Origin: Adiantum capillus-veneris
Taxonomy: Eukaryota; Streptophyta; Polypodiopsida; Polypodiales; Pteridaceae
DNA length: 60,000 nucleotides
Assembly (NCBI GenBank): GCA_014529385.2
Contig: CM043962.1
Span: forward strand, 128,039,470 to 128,099,469
Direction: 5' to 3'
The notes beneath the pieces are model-generated. The model had not been told where the DNA came from and did not search any database. It saw only the letters and a list, made by a program, of their open reading frames with translations. Positions 12,367 through 23,500 of this stretch are shown piece by piece (the first letter of the stretch is position 1; the number at the start of each line of letters is the position of its first letter). The position numbers were made by a program, and so were the translations under genes.

Positions 12367-12945
12367 TATGTTGGATGAATGCGCCCAATCTCGGAACCCT
12401 TGTCTCTAAACCCCCTTCTTCTTTTCCCGCTCAAACCCCCCCCCCCTTCCCCGCCCCCAAGGAATTCCACCCGCAATTGACAAAACCTTACCTCAGGTAA
12501 CTTCGGTCTCATGTATATATGCAACCCCTCTAAACTCCACCCATTCCCTAGGCTAAGTCAAATCCCTTTGTTGACTAGTCCATTTGGTGTACAATTTTTT
12601 CACTCCTTTAAATGCCCTAATAACTCTCCATCTTTCCCTCCCTTTTTTTTGTAAGTATCCACTTAAGATAAGCCATAACCTGTCTTTAAGTTAGCCTCTC
12701 CCTCTTCAAATATGGTACCACTACGGTTTTTTGAGCCACACCACACCTCACTATTTATACCCCCTCCATATCCTCCTTTTTGTTTGCACCACTGATGAGC
12801 TAATGAAACCCTAATGAAAGCAAAACGCGTTTGGTGTAAACTTGTTCTCTTATCCTCCCCCCCCCCTCGACCCCCCACTTCCTTTTTCTTTTCTCACCAT
12901 ATGGCCAAAGCAAAGTTCCCTCGCTAAGTTTTTTCTCTTTAAACT
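12367..12945 (+). other. PLE 3' region, no endonuclease seen
   Basis: C-rich DNA with poly-C tracts (about 12438 and 12857) and only short frames. I looked for a GIY-YIG motif in all three forward frames and saw none. It ends directly at the right 176-bp repeat. Confidence 0.4.
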
Positions 12946-13121
12946 TAGCGTTAAAAATATTTGTAAGAAATATGAATATCCTCAGGCACCTACAATTGCA
13001 AAGCGTTTGAGAGAAGAGCTTGCCAAAAAAGGTAGCAAGAGCCAACATATATATAGCTCTGTTATGGATGTAAGTCAAGAGCAGTCAGAGCCAAATATTA
13101 ACTCTGCTCATCCTGTGGTGA
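12946..13121 (+). repeat. 176-bp direct repeat flanking the PLE, right copy
   Basis: Gap-free partner of 8217-8392. It keeps CAG at 12983-12985 where the left copy has TAG, so in this copy the transposase frame is open here. Confidence 0.85.
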
Positions 13122-13970
13122 CACCAACTAACCTTGGAGAACAGCCTGCACAGGGAGAGGAAATGTCAATCAACATTCCTTTTAAGCATCATAATGAAGG
13201 TGGACTTGGCCAAATGCGTCAAAAATCATTGCATCAAAGCTTTTGAATGAAGTCTCTAGAAGAAGCACAAACTACACTCGCCAAAGCAATATTCTTCACT
13301 GGAAGTGCTCTGGTCATGGTATACAATAATCATTGGAAGGCTGCTTGGAAGAAAATTGGTGAATTTGGCCCAGGATTTTCAGCTCCCTCTTATCAGACGA
13401 CACGAAATGTTCTCTTTAATAAATGTTACATCGAAGTCAGAGCGTGTTGGCAAAATAATACTTGGAAATATTTCGCTTTCAGAATGCACAATTGTGAGTG
13501 ATGGTTGGTCAAATGTTCAAAGAAGACCACTGATCAATGTAATGTTGGTTTGTCAAAGGGGAGAAATGTTCATAAAGGTGATTGACAGCTTTGGTGCAAT
13601 TAAAAGTGGCAAACACATTTTTGAGGTCTTGATTAATTTAATTAAAGAAATTGGTGCTGAACATGTCATTCAAGTAGTCATGGACAACACAAAGAATTGT
13701 AAAAATAGTAGTAAATTAATAAGAAGTGCTTTCCACACATTTCTGCCAATGGTTGTTATACACACAGTTTAAACTTGGTGTTGAAGTATTGGTACACTAG
13801 TGAAGAAACCACACGTTTGCCAAAATAATTGACACAACGCGTCAGATTGTGAAATTTATATTGACACGACAAAGAGTGCTTGATTTGTACAGAATGTGCA
13901 TGTCAGTGATGTTGAAACTTTCTGCTAAAACTCGGTTTTGTACGCATTTTTATACATTAGAATCTAAGTG
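12946..13970 (+). pseudogene. hAT transposase central part (DUF659-type), frameshifted
   Basis: The frame runs from the repeat through EEMSINIPFKHHNEGG to a TGA at about 13246. It resumes with EEAQTTLAKAIFFTGSA and then WKKIGEFGPGFSAPSYQTTR. After a frameshift near 13410 it continues ISLSECTIVSDGWSNVQRRP, LINVMLVCQRGEMFIKVIDS and VIQVVMDNTKNCKNSSKLI. The SDGW...R and VMDN...NCK motifs are typical of DUF659 in plant hAT transposases, a region with an RNase H-like fold. The traces VKFILTRQRVLDLYRMC and AKTRFCTHFYTLE follow to about 13970. After that the C-terminal dimerisation domain is missing. Confidence 0.75.
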
Positions 13971-13974
13971 CACC

Positions 13975-14560
13975 GTGATTGACATCTTTATCTCCGCGTC
14001 CTCGCATAATCATATTGTTTTGATCATGTCCTTTGCCACTTATTTATTGATCTCTTTTCATTGCATGTAATTTGGATTTGCCCATTTTGAAAGTTGTCGA
14101 GCAGTGCGTGTCGCTTGCTGTGCTGACATATCGTGCGCTGGAGACTTCATCCACTCAAATGCATTAACAGCCACTTGTTGCTGATCATCAGACACTGATT
14201 GGGTACCACAAACTTGTTCTTCATCAACCATTTTATCTCAGAGCTACAACGGACAAATAGAAAAGTATTCAATATCATTGATAAAAATATATTCTCACGA
14301 TTCAACAGTCTCACAGATACACAAAGTAGATCCGTCTCGTCCACTACTGATGCAACTACACAAAATCACAACTAACGAACCCATTGAACCACAAGACAAA
14401 TTTGAATTGACTAAAGATAATTGATCCATTTAAAATACATGACAATAGATCCAATTGAAATATAAGACATGACTCAATGAGGTGAACCACTCCGAACCAG
14501 ATAATACACATCAATACAAATGAAATACCCCGCACAAGAAAAATGTATATCACAAAAAAT
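13975..14560. other. Internal hAT spacer, nothing recognised
   Basis: AT-rich DNA between the transposase relic and the kinase-like frame. Only short frames without motifs are present. It is where the transposase C-terminus would be expected, so a deletion or replacement happened here. Confidence 0.35.
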
Positions 14561-14567
14561 GTTTAGG

Positions 14568-15716
14568 TCAGGTAAAAAGATGGTGCAAGTTCAACAAGCA
14601 ATCGACAGGATAAGGGTCTGTCTTTAAATGTTCTTTGAAAAATATCAAGACATCACATACATTTCTTCTAAATTCCCACTCTCTGAACTTCATCCAACAT
14701 TTTACTTTAATCTGAACGGCCCTGATAACATCTTGGTCGGGGTGGTAAAATACTTCCTCAGAAAAATAAACTTTCCTCTCTGCAGTCCAAAAATCTATCA
14801 GCATGTCGAATAGATAACCCAATGCATAAATATCACTCGATTTTGTGTATGCATCTGTGCACCGTGGATCGTATTGTTCTTGAGCTATCCACAGTTGCTT
14901 TGAAATATCTACTTCCCCTGCTTTCTGTGCCTCCAAAACTGCAGGGCTCGACTGTCCGCTTGGATGCAGATAATTAATTGACACATGCTTAGTTGGCATT
15001 CTGAGCATCATTCCGCAGTCAATTAAGATGTGGTTTATTTGCACGAGTAAAGTCCAACATAGGTGTAGGTCATTGTGCACTATACCTCTCGACGAGTGAT
15101 TAGCCACAACACCGTTAATTAAGGCGTGACAAATTGCTGACATCTGCTTAATCACTGCTTTGATCCGCATTGTCTCTATCTCTGGTAAGCACTGATTTGC
15201 TGGTGTAAATGACCTCCAGCCGTGTTGTAGCTTGTGCATGTGTCGTTTGAATGCTCCGTGGACGAATGGCAAGTGGCACATCATGTTCCCCAAGGTGCCC
15301 CCATTGTAGTATGGAAATATTGTGATCCAGGGGACTTTGGTGGTAAAGCCAATGCATTTTATAATGGAGGGGTGAAGTGTTTACATTCCTTGCTCTGTCT
15401 GGAAGCTGTCAAATTTTGCCTCACTCCCTCCCTTGTAGCATATTCCCACGTATGTAATGTGTTCTAGAAAGAAAGAGATGCCTTTGATGGTGTACAATGT
15501 GCACACACCAAAAGAGTCTGCTCCAACCCGTGTACCTTCTACCAAGGCCTTGTGGGGAATGCCAATTAGATGCACGCACTTGGCATTCAAAACTGTGTGC
15601 ATGATTGTGCCAGTGGCGCTGGCATCTGATCGGCCACCCACAGCTGCTTGCGCATCTTGGGCCATATTCAATGTCTTGGGTAAGGAGGCTTGGTCCTGAG
15701 ATTTTACACGCTTCAT
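14568..15716 (-). pseudogene. Protein-kinase-like frame carried inside the hAT element
   Basis: One minus-strand frame of about 383 codons is interrupted by a single TAA at 15381-15383. In order it shows a glycine-loop-like VGADSFGV, then LHPSIIKCIGFTTKVPW and IFPYYNGGTLGNMM (hinge-like). Next come GIVHNDLHLCW (catalytic loop, HND for HRD), ILIDCGMMLRMP (DCG for DFG) and YTKSSDIYALGYLFDMLID (the SDIYALG helix). Changes at key places suggest it is inactive: the usual VAxK lysine is not evident (FFLEHI), the metal-binding Asn of the catalytic loop is Trp, and DFG is DCG. It lies antiparallel to the transposase, inside the transposon ends, so it looks like a captured host gene. The kinase subfamily is not recognised. 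Confidence 0.65.
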
Positions 15717-15719
15717 CTT

Positions 15720-17455
15720 GAACTTCTATTCCTTCCATAATTTGTCCCAAAGCTCTAATTTTTTCATATCGCAGGCAGGAGGGATATCCTCCTTTAAGTC
15801 TTTGCAATAGACTTTCATGTTGCCCTGTTGCCCAATACTGTCCTAACCTTGTGGTGGGGGTCATATTCTTGAATCCCTATTGGAATCATCAACTCATATT
15901 GGCCTTCTCCTCGTAGCCTCTACTCTTTGTTCTCCCATATAGCGCTAGTGTGGTCTTTGATGAAGACGTCACTTTCACTAATCTGCTATATGCGACCATC
16001 TGCACATGATGATATTGGCATACATTCTTTTCGAGTGGAATGCATAAAAATTTTCTTTTAATCTGGCGTCATTTCAGCACTCGACAATAAAAAACAACAT
16101 ATCAAATACAAATTCATGGCTACACACTGCACTAACATTCTCACACTAGATTAGACAAGCTGTAACCATGACTTGAAGATTTTAAGAAATGTGCACGAAT
16201 ATATTGATAAACATTGGAAATAATTTTCACTTTAAAATGCAATGTTTACACGTGAAACGCAGAGCAAACAAGCAGCTTATAAGAACTTCATCCAGATCAA
16301 ACAATACATGTTAAAAATCTAACACACAATAGCATTTTACATTTCATCTAAGGATTTTTAACTTATATTTTTCACCATGCACTCTTACACTAGTTCAAAC
16401 ATAGCATACACTGACTTAAAGACTTCAAAAAATTTGTGCAAGATTATATTTATTCTAATTAATAATCAATTTGACTTTAAAATGGTATGTTTACTTGTGT
16501 AAAATGCAATAAAAATAAGTGACTCCTAATATTTTTTTTTAGATCTAACAAAACATGTAATTTAATCCAAAACAATTCTTTTTTTTTTATTCGCTTCAAA
16601 AATAAAGCCTCTTAGAAGACACATACATCGTGATGTACATATTGTCACTTTTATTTTAGCTCATTTAAAACATAAAATGTACAAAAACCGAGTTAAGAAA
16701 TTGCAAAAAACGTCTTACTCTTTAAAAAGATAAAAATGAATATTTACCATGCAAATTGTGTGCAAATACTTTCTTACATAGAATGTATGTAAATGTAGCA
16801 TTGAAAATAGCAATGCTGATTGATGAATTAGGCATTCTTTTGAATATGATTAGCTAGTATATATTTTCATAAGAACACTTAAAAACAACAATATCAAGCA
16901 ATTCAAACATTTGTATATGAAATACTCTTCTAGGCCGTGTTACCGACCAAGTATTTCATATACTTAATACTTGAAAAAATGAATTGCACATGCACATACA
17001 ACTTATATGGCGTTCGTACGGCTGGGTTAACGACCTGAATGCCATATTTATCAAAATCAGATGCTTCTAACAAACGACACTCAATTAGCCATGTTACCAA
17101 ACAATGCCCATATATTTTTTTGAAAAGGGGAAGGGAATTTGACTCACCATAAGGATACTAGATTCGTCATATTACCGATATAGTACCTAAACAGTAAGAC
17201 AATACTTACCACAAGGACACCATCTTTCACGCGTCACTGAGGTGATGCCCCCGTGGTAAGCACTGTTCTGTAGAACAACTTACGCACACACTCCCATTGT
17301 GTGGCAAGGTATCTTATGAATGTTGTGCAATACGACAAAAGGTACGCTACCACACAGCGCACACACACACAGACACAACACATACCCGGGTTGTGTGGTC
17401 AGGTACTCCGCTATTGTTTCACACTGCGATGTAGAGCACGCTCCCACACGACCCC
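15720..17455. other. Internal hAT region, upstream side of the kinase frame
   Basis: At 15720-16000 some sequence may still be coding on the minus strand, but frames break. From 16100 the DNA is AT-rich. Between 16930 and 17180 a word of the type GTGTTACCGACC recurs in diverged form (about 16937, 17030, 17093 and 17170), suggesting a degenerate repeat. No gene is supported. Confidence 0.3.
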
Positions 17456-17498
<43 letters not shown>

Positions 17499-17520
17499 CT
17501 CTTGACATACCTGCAAAGGC

Positions 17521-17553
<33 letters not shown>

Positions 17554-17575
17554 CTCTTGACATACCTGCAAAGGC

Positions 17576-17654
<79 letters not shown>
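17456..17654. repeat. (CT)n array with 55-bp higher-order unit
   Basis: CT tracts are separated by two copies of CCCCTCTTGACATACCTGC plus AAAGGCGG, starting at 17496 and 17551 (period 55). They are followed by an uninterrupted CT run to 17654. The long Arg-Glu or Ser-Leu frames here are artefacts of the dinucleotide repeat. Confidence 0.9.
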
Positions 17655-17657
<3 letters not shown>

Positions 17658-17689
17658 AGATGACTCAAGAAAAAACACCCAACGGACCC

Positions 17690-17926
17690 GATCGGGGCCC
17701 TTTATATATAATTTTGCAGCCCTGCCGGGCTTTTTGGTTTTCTCGGCAAGCCCGCAGGGAAAACTTAAAAATCCGGCGAGCCTGTAGGGAAAACTAGAAA
17801 GCCCAGTGGGCTTTTGGTGGGTTTCCAGGTTACCCTAAATCGGCTTTTGTGTGATCATGTAAATGTGTCAATAAGACCTTGTGATCACACAAAATTTGTG
17901 GTAATTACATAAAAATTAAATCCCTG
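17690..17926 (-). repeat. hAT right terminal inverted region
   Basis: Its reverse complement starts CAGGGATTTAATTTTTATG and then shows GTAATTACCAC, GTGATCAC, AAACCCACC, CCCTGCGGGCTTGCCGAGAA and TATATATA. This is the same word order as the left end at 6771-7024. The target copy GTTGGATG follows at 17927-17934. Confidence 0.7.
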
Positions 17927-18003
17927 GTTGGATGAGGCTCTCAAATGAAAAAACTCTTTACGAACTAAAATATCAAAGAAAATTCATGCAATCAATAGTA
18001 CTT

Positions 18004-18165
18004 CAAATCAAACATTTTTTTTTTGCAAAACTCACATTAGTGAGTGAAATGAATTAAAGTAAAAAAAAATACAAAGTAGTCCTGCTCAAACCGAGCCAGG
18101 ACATCACATGATACAACCATATTAAACGATCCACACAAAACATCACAATCCTGGCTTTTACAAGG
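18004..18165 (-). repeat. Dispersed repeat, possible non-LTR retroelement 3' end (copy 1)
   Basis: On the minus strand the sequence passes through GCTCGGTTTGAGCAGGA and TCACTAATGTGAGTTTTGC and ends in an A-rich tail (T run at about 18013-18022 on the plus strand). A second copy lies at about 19125-19235. A-tailed, repeated 3' segments of this kind suggest a LINE or SINE end, but no RT is present. Confidence 0.35.
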
Positions 18166-19124
18166 AGCCTCAACCTTGATACATTCGATAATACAATAGA
18201 CTAGGAAGATGCTACCATGTCAGGAGGTTGCCACCACCCCCGCCATGTCCACCAAAACCACCTCACATAGCTAGCATCACCGGAACCATCTCCCAAAGCT
18301 ATGAAGATGAACATAATTCTGTGCGGGTGGGGCCCAATTCCCCATCACCATCCAACCAGCTGGGTTTCCACCATGTCAAAAGACTTGCCACAACCATCAA
18401 CATGCCCCAGATGAGCCGCATCAAAGCCGAACAGAACAATAAGATTAGGTCTTGTCGACACCACAGCTCCCATTAGCAGCACACCGGACTAGATCCACAC
18501 CTGTACCAACAAGGGCCAAAGCATCTCGGAGAAACATCATCGTACCACCCAGCCCAGAGAAACTCTATTGCACCAACATGCTGACACCAACGCTTCTACC
18601 AGCAACACACTCAGATCTTGCCAGACCTCCACACGGTGCAGACACGAACCAGGCCAGGCGAATTGGATTCTCCCCTGAATGAGGGAGGGGTTGCCACCAA
18701 ACCTTGACTCCAAAAAAGAGCTGGCCGAGAAGATCACCTACCTGAGGAGGCAAAGAGTGGCCAGGTTCCTCACACCCGAGGAGAACCCCCACCCGTCTGC
18801 ATCGCATATCCTTCCCCTTGCATGCAGCAACGCCTCCAGGTCAGGCAACCCCTAACATCTCCCACTACGCCCATCCCTTGCAATAGCTGCCCTCGAGCCC
18901 CCCCCCCCCCCCCCCCCCGCTCATGCAAATATGCACAGAGCTAATTGTCTTAGTGCAAGACCTAGGGCTCCTCAGAGCTTCACATCAAACTTATTCCTAG
19001 ATCCCTTCTTCCGTAAGGCTTGCTTCATAAAGCCAAAAAGCCTAGGCCTGACGGGGTTTATTAGTTATCTTGAGGAAAACTAGGCATTCTTTCATAAAAG
19101 GACTCACTTGCAACCTTTTTTTCC
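18166..19124. other. GC-richer relic with poly-C tract, no gene recognised
   Basis: This block is richer in C and G than its surroundings and has several open frames of 60-82 codons on both strands, none with a motif. A C homopolymer of about 20 lies at 18899-18918. Because it is bracketed by the two copies of the A-tailed repeat, it may be the 3' part of a retroelement. Confidence 0.3.
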
Positions 19125-19240
19125 TTTCTCAGAACTCACAATAGTGAGTGGTAGTATATTAGAAAACCAAAAAGAATACAAGCCTGACCCTGCTCACACA
19201 TCGAGCCAGGGCACCATCAGACAACCATATACAACGACTC
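19125..19240 (-). repeat. Dispersed repeat, possible non-LTR retroelement 3' end (copy 2)
   Basis: It matches 18030-18130 in the same orientation: ACTCACAATAGTGAGTG, TACAAGCCTGACCCTGCTCA and CGAGCCAGG are shared with small changes. Confidence 0.4.
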
Positions 19241-22200
19241 ACTTGCAACCTTATGTTGAGAATAATGACAGCTAACAAGTGAAAGATGATGTCACATAAT
19301 GATCGTGTAAAAAATTAAGGCTTAATATGAATCAAATGGTTTTTTTTGAGTTTTTAGAAAAATATTTTTTATATTTTTGAGAAAATAAAATCTCTCAATT
19401 TTTGGCTTTTCTAAAGAATTTATATAAATATTTACCCAATTTTATGTCACCTTTGGGCATTTTTGTAGATATTCTCCTAATTTACTACAGTGCAATGTTT
19501 ACCTTTTACGAATATTTGCCAATCTATCTACACTTATAAATTCTTAGGGGTTTCTTATTTTATCCTGATAATAATACGTAATACAACTCTGTATAAAACC
19601 TACAATAGATCATAGGTTGAGACTTGTATACCGTCTAGTGGGGAACTATATGTACAAGTGTATTTGTAAGCGAGCTCAACACTCTACGGCATTCAAGCCA
19701 TGCCCATTGCCTAAGGGTCAAAACAAATTAAAATGACATTAATATTTATAAAACATCAAAATGCTTTGTTAGTGGGGTAGGGGACAATCAATCTTAAAGA
19801 ACCTACAAGAGTTGATCAATACTCTTCTTGGTAAAAAAATAGAGTGATGTATAGAATTGTTTCCCTCATTAGTCAAAGCTCCTAGTATCATGTTTTATTT
19901 AAACTAGAAAACAAAGGAAGATGGAGTGAACGATGTTGCGAGCCTTAGTTCATGGAGGTTGTGAGCCTTCATGCCTTACTCATTGATACTCAAGGTTAAT
20001 CATGTTCACCCCATTTCTTCAATTTCTTCTGTAGATGCATTGTCCTAAGAAGCAAAACTCACCATTGGTAGTCGAACCACACACAAAAAAAAATCAATGT
20101 TGTTGAACAACTACTCTTGCAGGCACACCAATTCAAGAATACATTATGAAGCTTCTTGTATTGTCGTAGCCTCTCTCAAGAAGGATTGTTTCTACTAAGA
20201 AGCTACTCTCTAAGATAGTAAATCAAGTAGATTATAGTGCTTGAGTAAGGGGTGAAAGCATGCTTAGGTGGAATACTATATTAATTGCATACCTCCATCT
20301 CATTGCACAACCTAAGTGAAAAATGGTCCAACATTTTGAACAAAATATCTTTTTTAATGAAATATTTGCTTAGAGCAAGGCACAAGAATTGGTCGAAGAA
20401 TTATGAGAGGGGTGGCCATTTGGCAAGCGTTTTCATGAAAGGTGGATTATGACCACTATCGATGTAGCTCACACTTCCACAACCTTGAAAATCCTCAAGC
20501 TCCACACATCAATGTCACTACAAGGGATTCTCCACACTTGTGACACTCGTATCAACAAAGATAAAATTGGTTTTCTCCTTCCGAGGCATTGATACATGTG
20601 CCAATATCAGCATCACAAATAAAATGTCGATATAGGCATCAATATAAGCAACAATATGTGAGTTTCTATGTACATAAATCGATGCATATATCAAAGCCTA
20701 TATTGAATGTGATATCGACGTTGTATTACCATGTATACCAACATGTATATCGATGCTTATCGGTATAAAAATTTTGGGATGGTAGGACCTCTTGGTCCTG
20801 CCACCCAATCAACCATTGTAAATATATTTTGCTTTTCAAAAAGAATAACAAATTGATTAGCACCAACTTAACCTAAAACATTGAGATGGCCACCCAAAAT
20901 TTGAAGAGAATTTGTATTTCATCGATATAAATGCATTATATACAAGGGATTTCCTTTCTTCCCTCCACAATATCATCCAAATCTCTTGTCTCTGAGTTCT
21001 CACGGGTTCTTCCCTTCATAGCCAACATCCTATGGTTATAGTTGCTACATTGTGAATCACCATTACACCTTGTCTCTCTGATTAGCTTGATCAAGCTCAA
21101 TCTAAATGTCATTCAATCCACTTCTATTTCAAGACATTACTAACATGCCAAAATGGTATCATCTTAATATTGATTTGAAGCAAGAATATGCAACCATACA
21201 AGTTGGCACTTCCAATCCCAATGCTACAGATCAACTACAAAGCATTGGGTGCAAAGCAATCAATTTATGGGTTGATGTTCATATTTACTTGAGAAATTAT
21301 ATAGCCAATGCATCACCACCAGTTTGAAATGTCACTGAGTTATTGCATTTTGTAGGTGATGGAAAAGAAGAACTATTTGGCTATTGCAAGATGTTGTGTT
21401 CTTGTTCTTCGATGAAATGGAAGCAAGGATGAAACTATTTTTTGCATACTCTTCTCTGCGAGAGAAGTATGTCAAGACATTCAACAAATCAAAGAGAAAG
21501 TCAATGAGTAATCCAAGCAGCTCAATGAACAAAAGGCAAAGCTCACATAGAAATTAAGCTCGTAAGAGTAGGAGAAATAATGGCGGTTGGACAACTAGGT
21601 TCAACTCCAGCACAATGTACATAATATGTGGTGTCAAATCGATCATCTCACACACATTTCCCTTGGCTTCCATGTTTGCAAACGCAAGGGATAAGCGATG
21701 TTAGTGCAATTTTCAAGTGTTGGAACACAAAGAAATGTATCCAGAAAACCAGACATAGGAAATGGTGTGTGCTTTCTATATGTATTCTATAATTTTTTCA
21801 CATCACTAATAAATTTTCTTTAAAACCATAGGTATTTGGCATGCATGATGATGGACATCAATTTTGATGCTCAAGTAGCAAGGCATGCACTACTACGCCG
21901 CCAAACCAAAGGAGCTTGTGTAGCTATTGGATGACCCATTCAATGCTAGCATTGCCAAAGTTTTGCACCACAAGTATTTCTTTGAATTGAAGAACATTGT
22001 GTTTATGACAGTTCGGGAATAAGTTTCAAAATATTTGACACCTTGGGTAGTGTCATCACTCTAGGACACAAGGTAAAGGGACTATTTAGACTACTCCTTA
22101 CAGTGTGAGCCTTGCAAAGAAATGTGCCAATAATGATGTTGTTAGATTCTTAGGTGGGTTTCAATGTGTGGATCATGTCATGCCCATAGAAGACATCAAA

Positions 22201-22300
22201 TCCTTCCTCCATGAGATGAGTTCAACAATGTGTATGTTAACTTGCTAAAGCTTCAATAGCCAATGATCATGTTTTATGGGTTGACATAGGGAGGGTGTCA
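19241..22300. other. Decayed spacer with short foldbacks
   Basis: No gene is supported. A stretch at about 20590-20765 is rich in variants of ATCGATATCGATGC-like words. It is followed by a small hairpin, TGGTAGGACC-TCTT-GGTCCTGCCA, near 20788-20811. Short frames at 21106-21327 and around may be the decayed 5' part of the family X gene that is clearer from 22300 on, but this cannot be shown by eye. Confidence 0.3.
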
Positions 22301-23500
22301 TGATAAGTTATGAAGCTCTATGAGTGCCAAGTTGAAAGTGCAACATCTCAAAAGGGTAGGAATTACCTTGATGAACAGGGCCTTGGTGGTGCTGATGTTC
22401 CAACGAGAATGGAAACATATATTTTGGGGTTCAATTGGAGAAGAAAATTTGGTCATCTCCTACATGAGACACATCAGTCCCTCATGTAGTATTTCAATCA
22501 CACTCAAATTATTAACATTATTCCATTAACAACAGCAAGGACAAAGATTCCAGCTTCAGGTTTGGGTACTTTCCAAGTTGAATGGCACTTGGTAGGAGAC
22601 ATAAAAACTTTGAAGTGTATATTAGGGTGCAATCAAAGTTCTATGACCCTCTTTCCATGCATTTATTTTTGCAGGAGTAAAGTCTCAATGACCAATGAAG
22701 GCAAGGGTGCAAAGGCCAACACATCAAAGGGTGGAAAGGGAAAAGGATGGAAAAAGTGAAGCCAGCTCTAAGAAAGGTGTGCCTTCTATGCAAACAGTGA
22801 GTAAAGCAATACAAAAATGGTTTCAAGGTATTGTTACCTTTGATCAAAGTGTAACCCTAATTGAGACATGGAAAACCTAAATTGGGATCCTATTCTATAC
22901 ATTCCAGTGACAAATGTGCATGGGTGAAAGCATGACTGGGTGGACACCAAAGCTGTGTCCTATCATCACTATTTGGCAAATTAATAGTTGTAATGTGTTT
23001 GACAAACATAGAAGAACCCAAGACGTGTGATATATCATTGGATAGCTCTTGAAGAGGAGAATCTAAAAAGCTGTTTGGCGCCAAATTTAGAATTAATTTG
23101 CAAAAATTCTACCGCGCACCACGTCTAATAGTGCAGCTATTCAAAACTAGTAATCAACCCATAAAAGTGTACCACCCAGTCATGCTTTCACCCGCATGTG
23201 TGCACTCTTCATGTACATTTAAAACTTCTTGACAAGTTGCTAATGCTTCACATTAATTATGCTTGGAATATGGATCCTACCTGAAGGAGGGAAGACCATT
23301 CTTCAAGTATTGATCTCCATGGTGGTACGGTTGAGCTAACAAAGGACACGAAGGCATCTAGAAGCACACATGATCAATCTAATAAAATATATATGGGTGA
23401 TAGTAAAGTAAATCATCTTCTTTAAAACTATTATGACTCCCAAAGTCCATATGAGTTTTAGTTATGGAAAAAAGTATGTGAAATAACCACCCACAAAGGT
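22300..23500 (+). pseudogene. Family X gene relic, copy A (5' part)
   Basis: A protein-like frame runs through TRMETYILGFNWRRKFGHLL, then GTFQVEWHLVGDIKTLK, CILGCNQSSMTLFPCIYF and the basic low-complexity EGKGAKANTSKGGKGKG. It stays alignable to copy B (39691-41040) through NWDPIL. It is split by a MITE at 22922-23193 and by a copia element from 23501; the rest follows at 28663. The pattern 'GD-K-LK...LG...PC-YC' recalls long, poorly described repetitive proteins of other eukaryotes, but I cannot name the family. Confidence 0.5.
22922..23193. mobile_element. 272-bp MITE with perfect 22-bp terminal inverted repeats
   Basis: The left end GGGTGAAAGCATGACTGGGT (first 20 bases) and the right end ACCCAGTCATGCTTTCACCC are perfect inverted repeats over 22 bp. 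GCAT occurs on both sides (22918-22921 and 23194-23197). Family X copy B has the empty site, with a single GCAT at 39935-39938 in the matching context. It has no coding capacity. The 4-bp duplication does not fit the common 2-, 3-, 8- or 9-bp classes, so the superfamily is open. Confidence 0.9.

Larger units (their letters stand above)
8393..12945 (+). mobile_element. Penelope-like retroelement (PLE) without a visible GIY-YIG endonuclease
   Basis: A 4.55-kb block lies between the two 176-bp repeats inside the hAT transposase. It is markedly C- and T-rich on the coding strand, unlike its surroundings. It codes for a Ser/Pro-rich protein with coiled-coil character (8843-10143) and then a PLE-type reverse transcriptase (about 10620-12366). 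Key motifs are IIIKSADKNLGPV, LPKIHKP, FDVESLYPSIP, GTTMGSNFA and FVDDAFGIWDG. No GIY-YIG-like sequence is visible after or before the RT, so it may be an endonuclease-deficient PLE or a copy that lost the domain. Poly-C tracts near 12147 and 12438 disturb the frame. Confidence 0.75.
6771..17926. mobile_element. Large hAT-type DNA transposon (about 11.15 kb) with internal insertion and cargo
   Basis: The left end reads CAGGGATTT and the right end AAATCCCTG, the CAGGG-type terminus common in hAT elements. Outside the ends lie GTTGGATC (6760-6767) and GTTGGATG (17927-17934), an 8-bp target duplication with one mismatch. Three extra bases separate the left copy from the terminus. Inside are a BED-type N-terminus (8044-8392) and DUF659-type sequence (13247-13970) of a hAT transposase, split by a Penelope-like element, and a kinase-like frame on the other strand. 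The ends are long imperfect inverted repeats sharing several words. Boundaries rest on the target duplication and end match together. The element is surely immobile now, since its transposase has stops, frameshifts and an insertion and no recognisable hAT C-terminal dimerisation domain. Confidence 0.75.

Noticed and set aside
12367-12945. GIY-YIG endonuclease downstream of the PLE RT
   Set aside because: Looked for in all forward frames and not seen; the C-rich sequence has only short frames.
17280-17787. Long Arg-Glu or Ser-Leu repeat frames on both strands
   Set aside because: They are translations of the CT/GA microsatellite and are open by composition only. The same holds at 58588-59791.
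20257-20275. Second copy of the 272-bp MITE
   Set aside because: Only one end-like word (GGGTGAAAGCATGCTTAGG) is present; no matching inverted end was found nearby.
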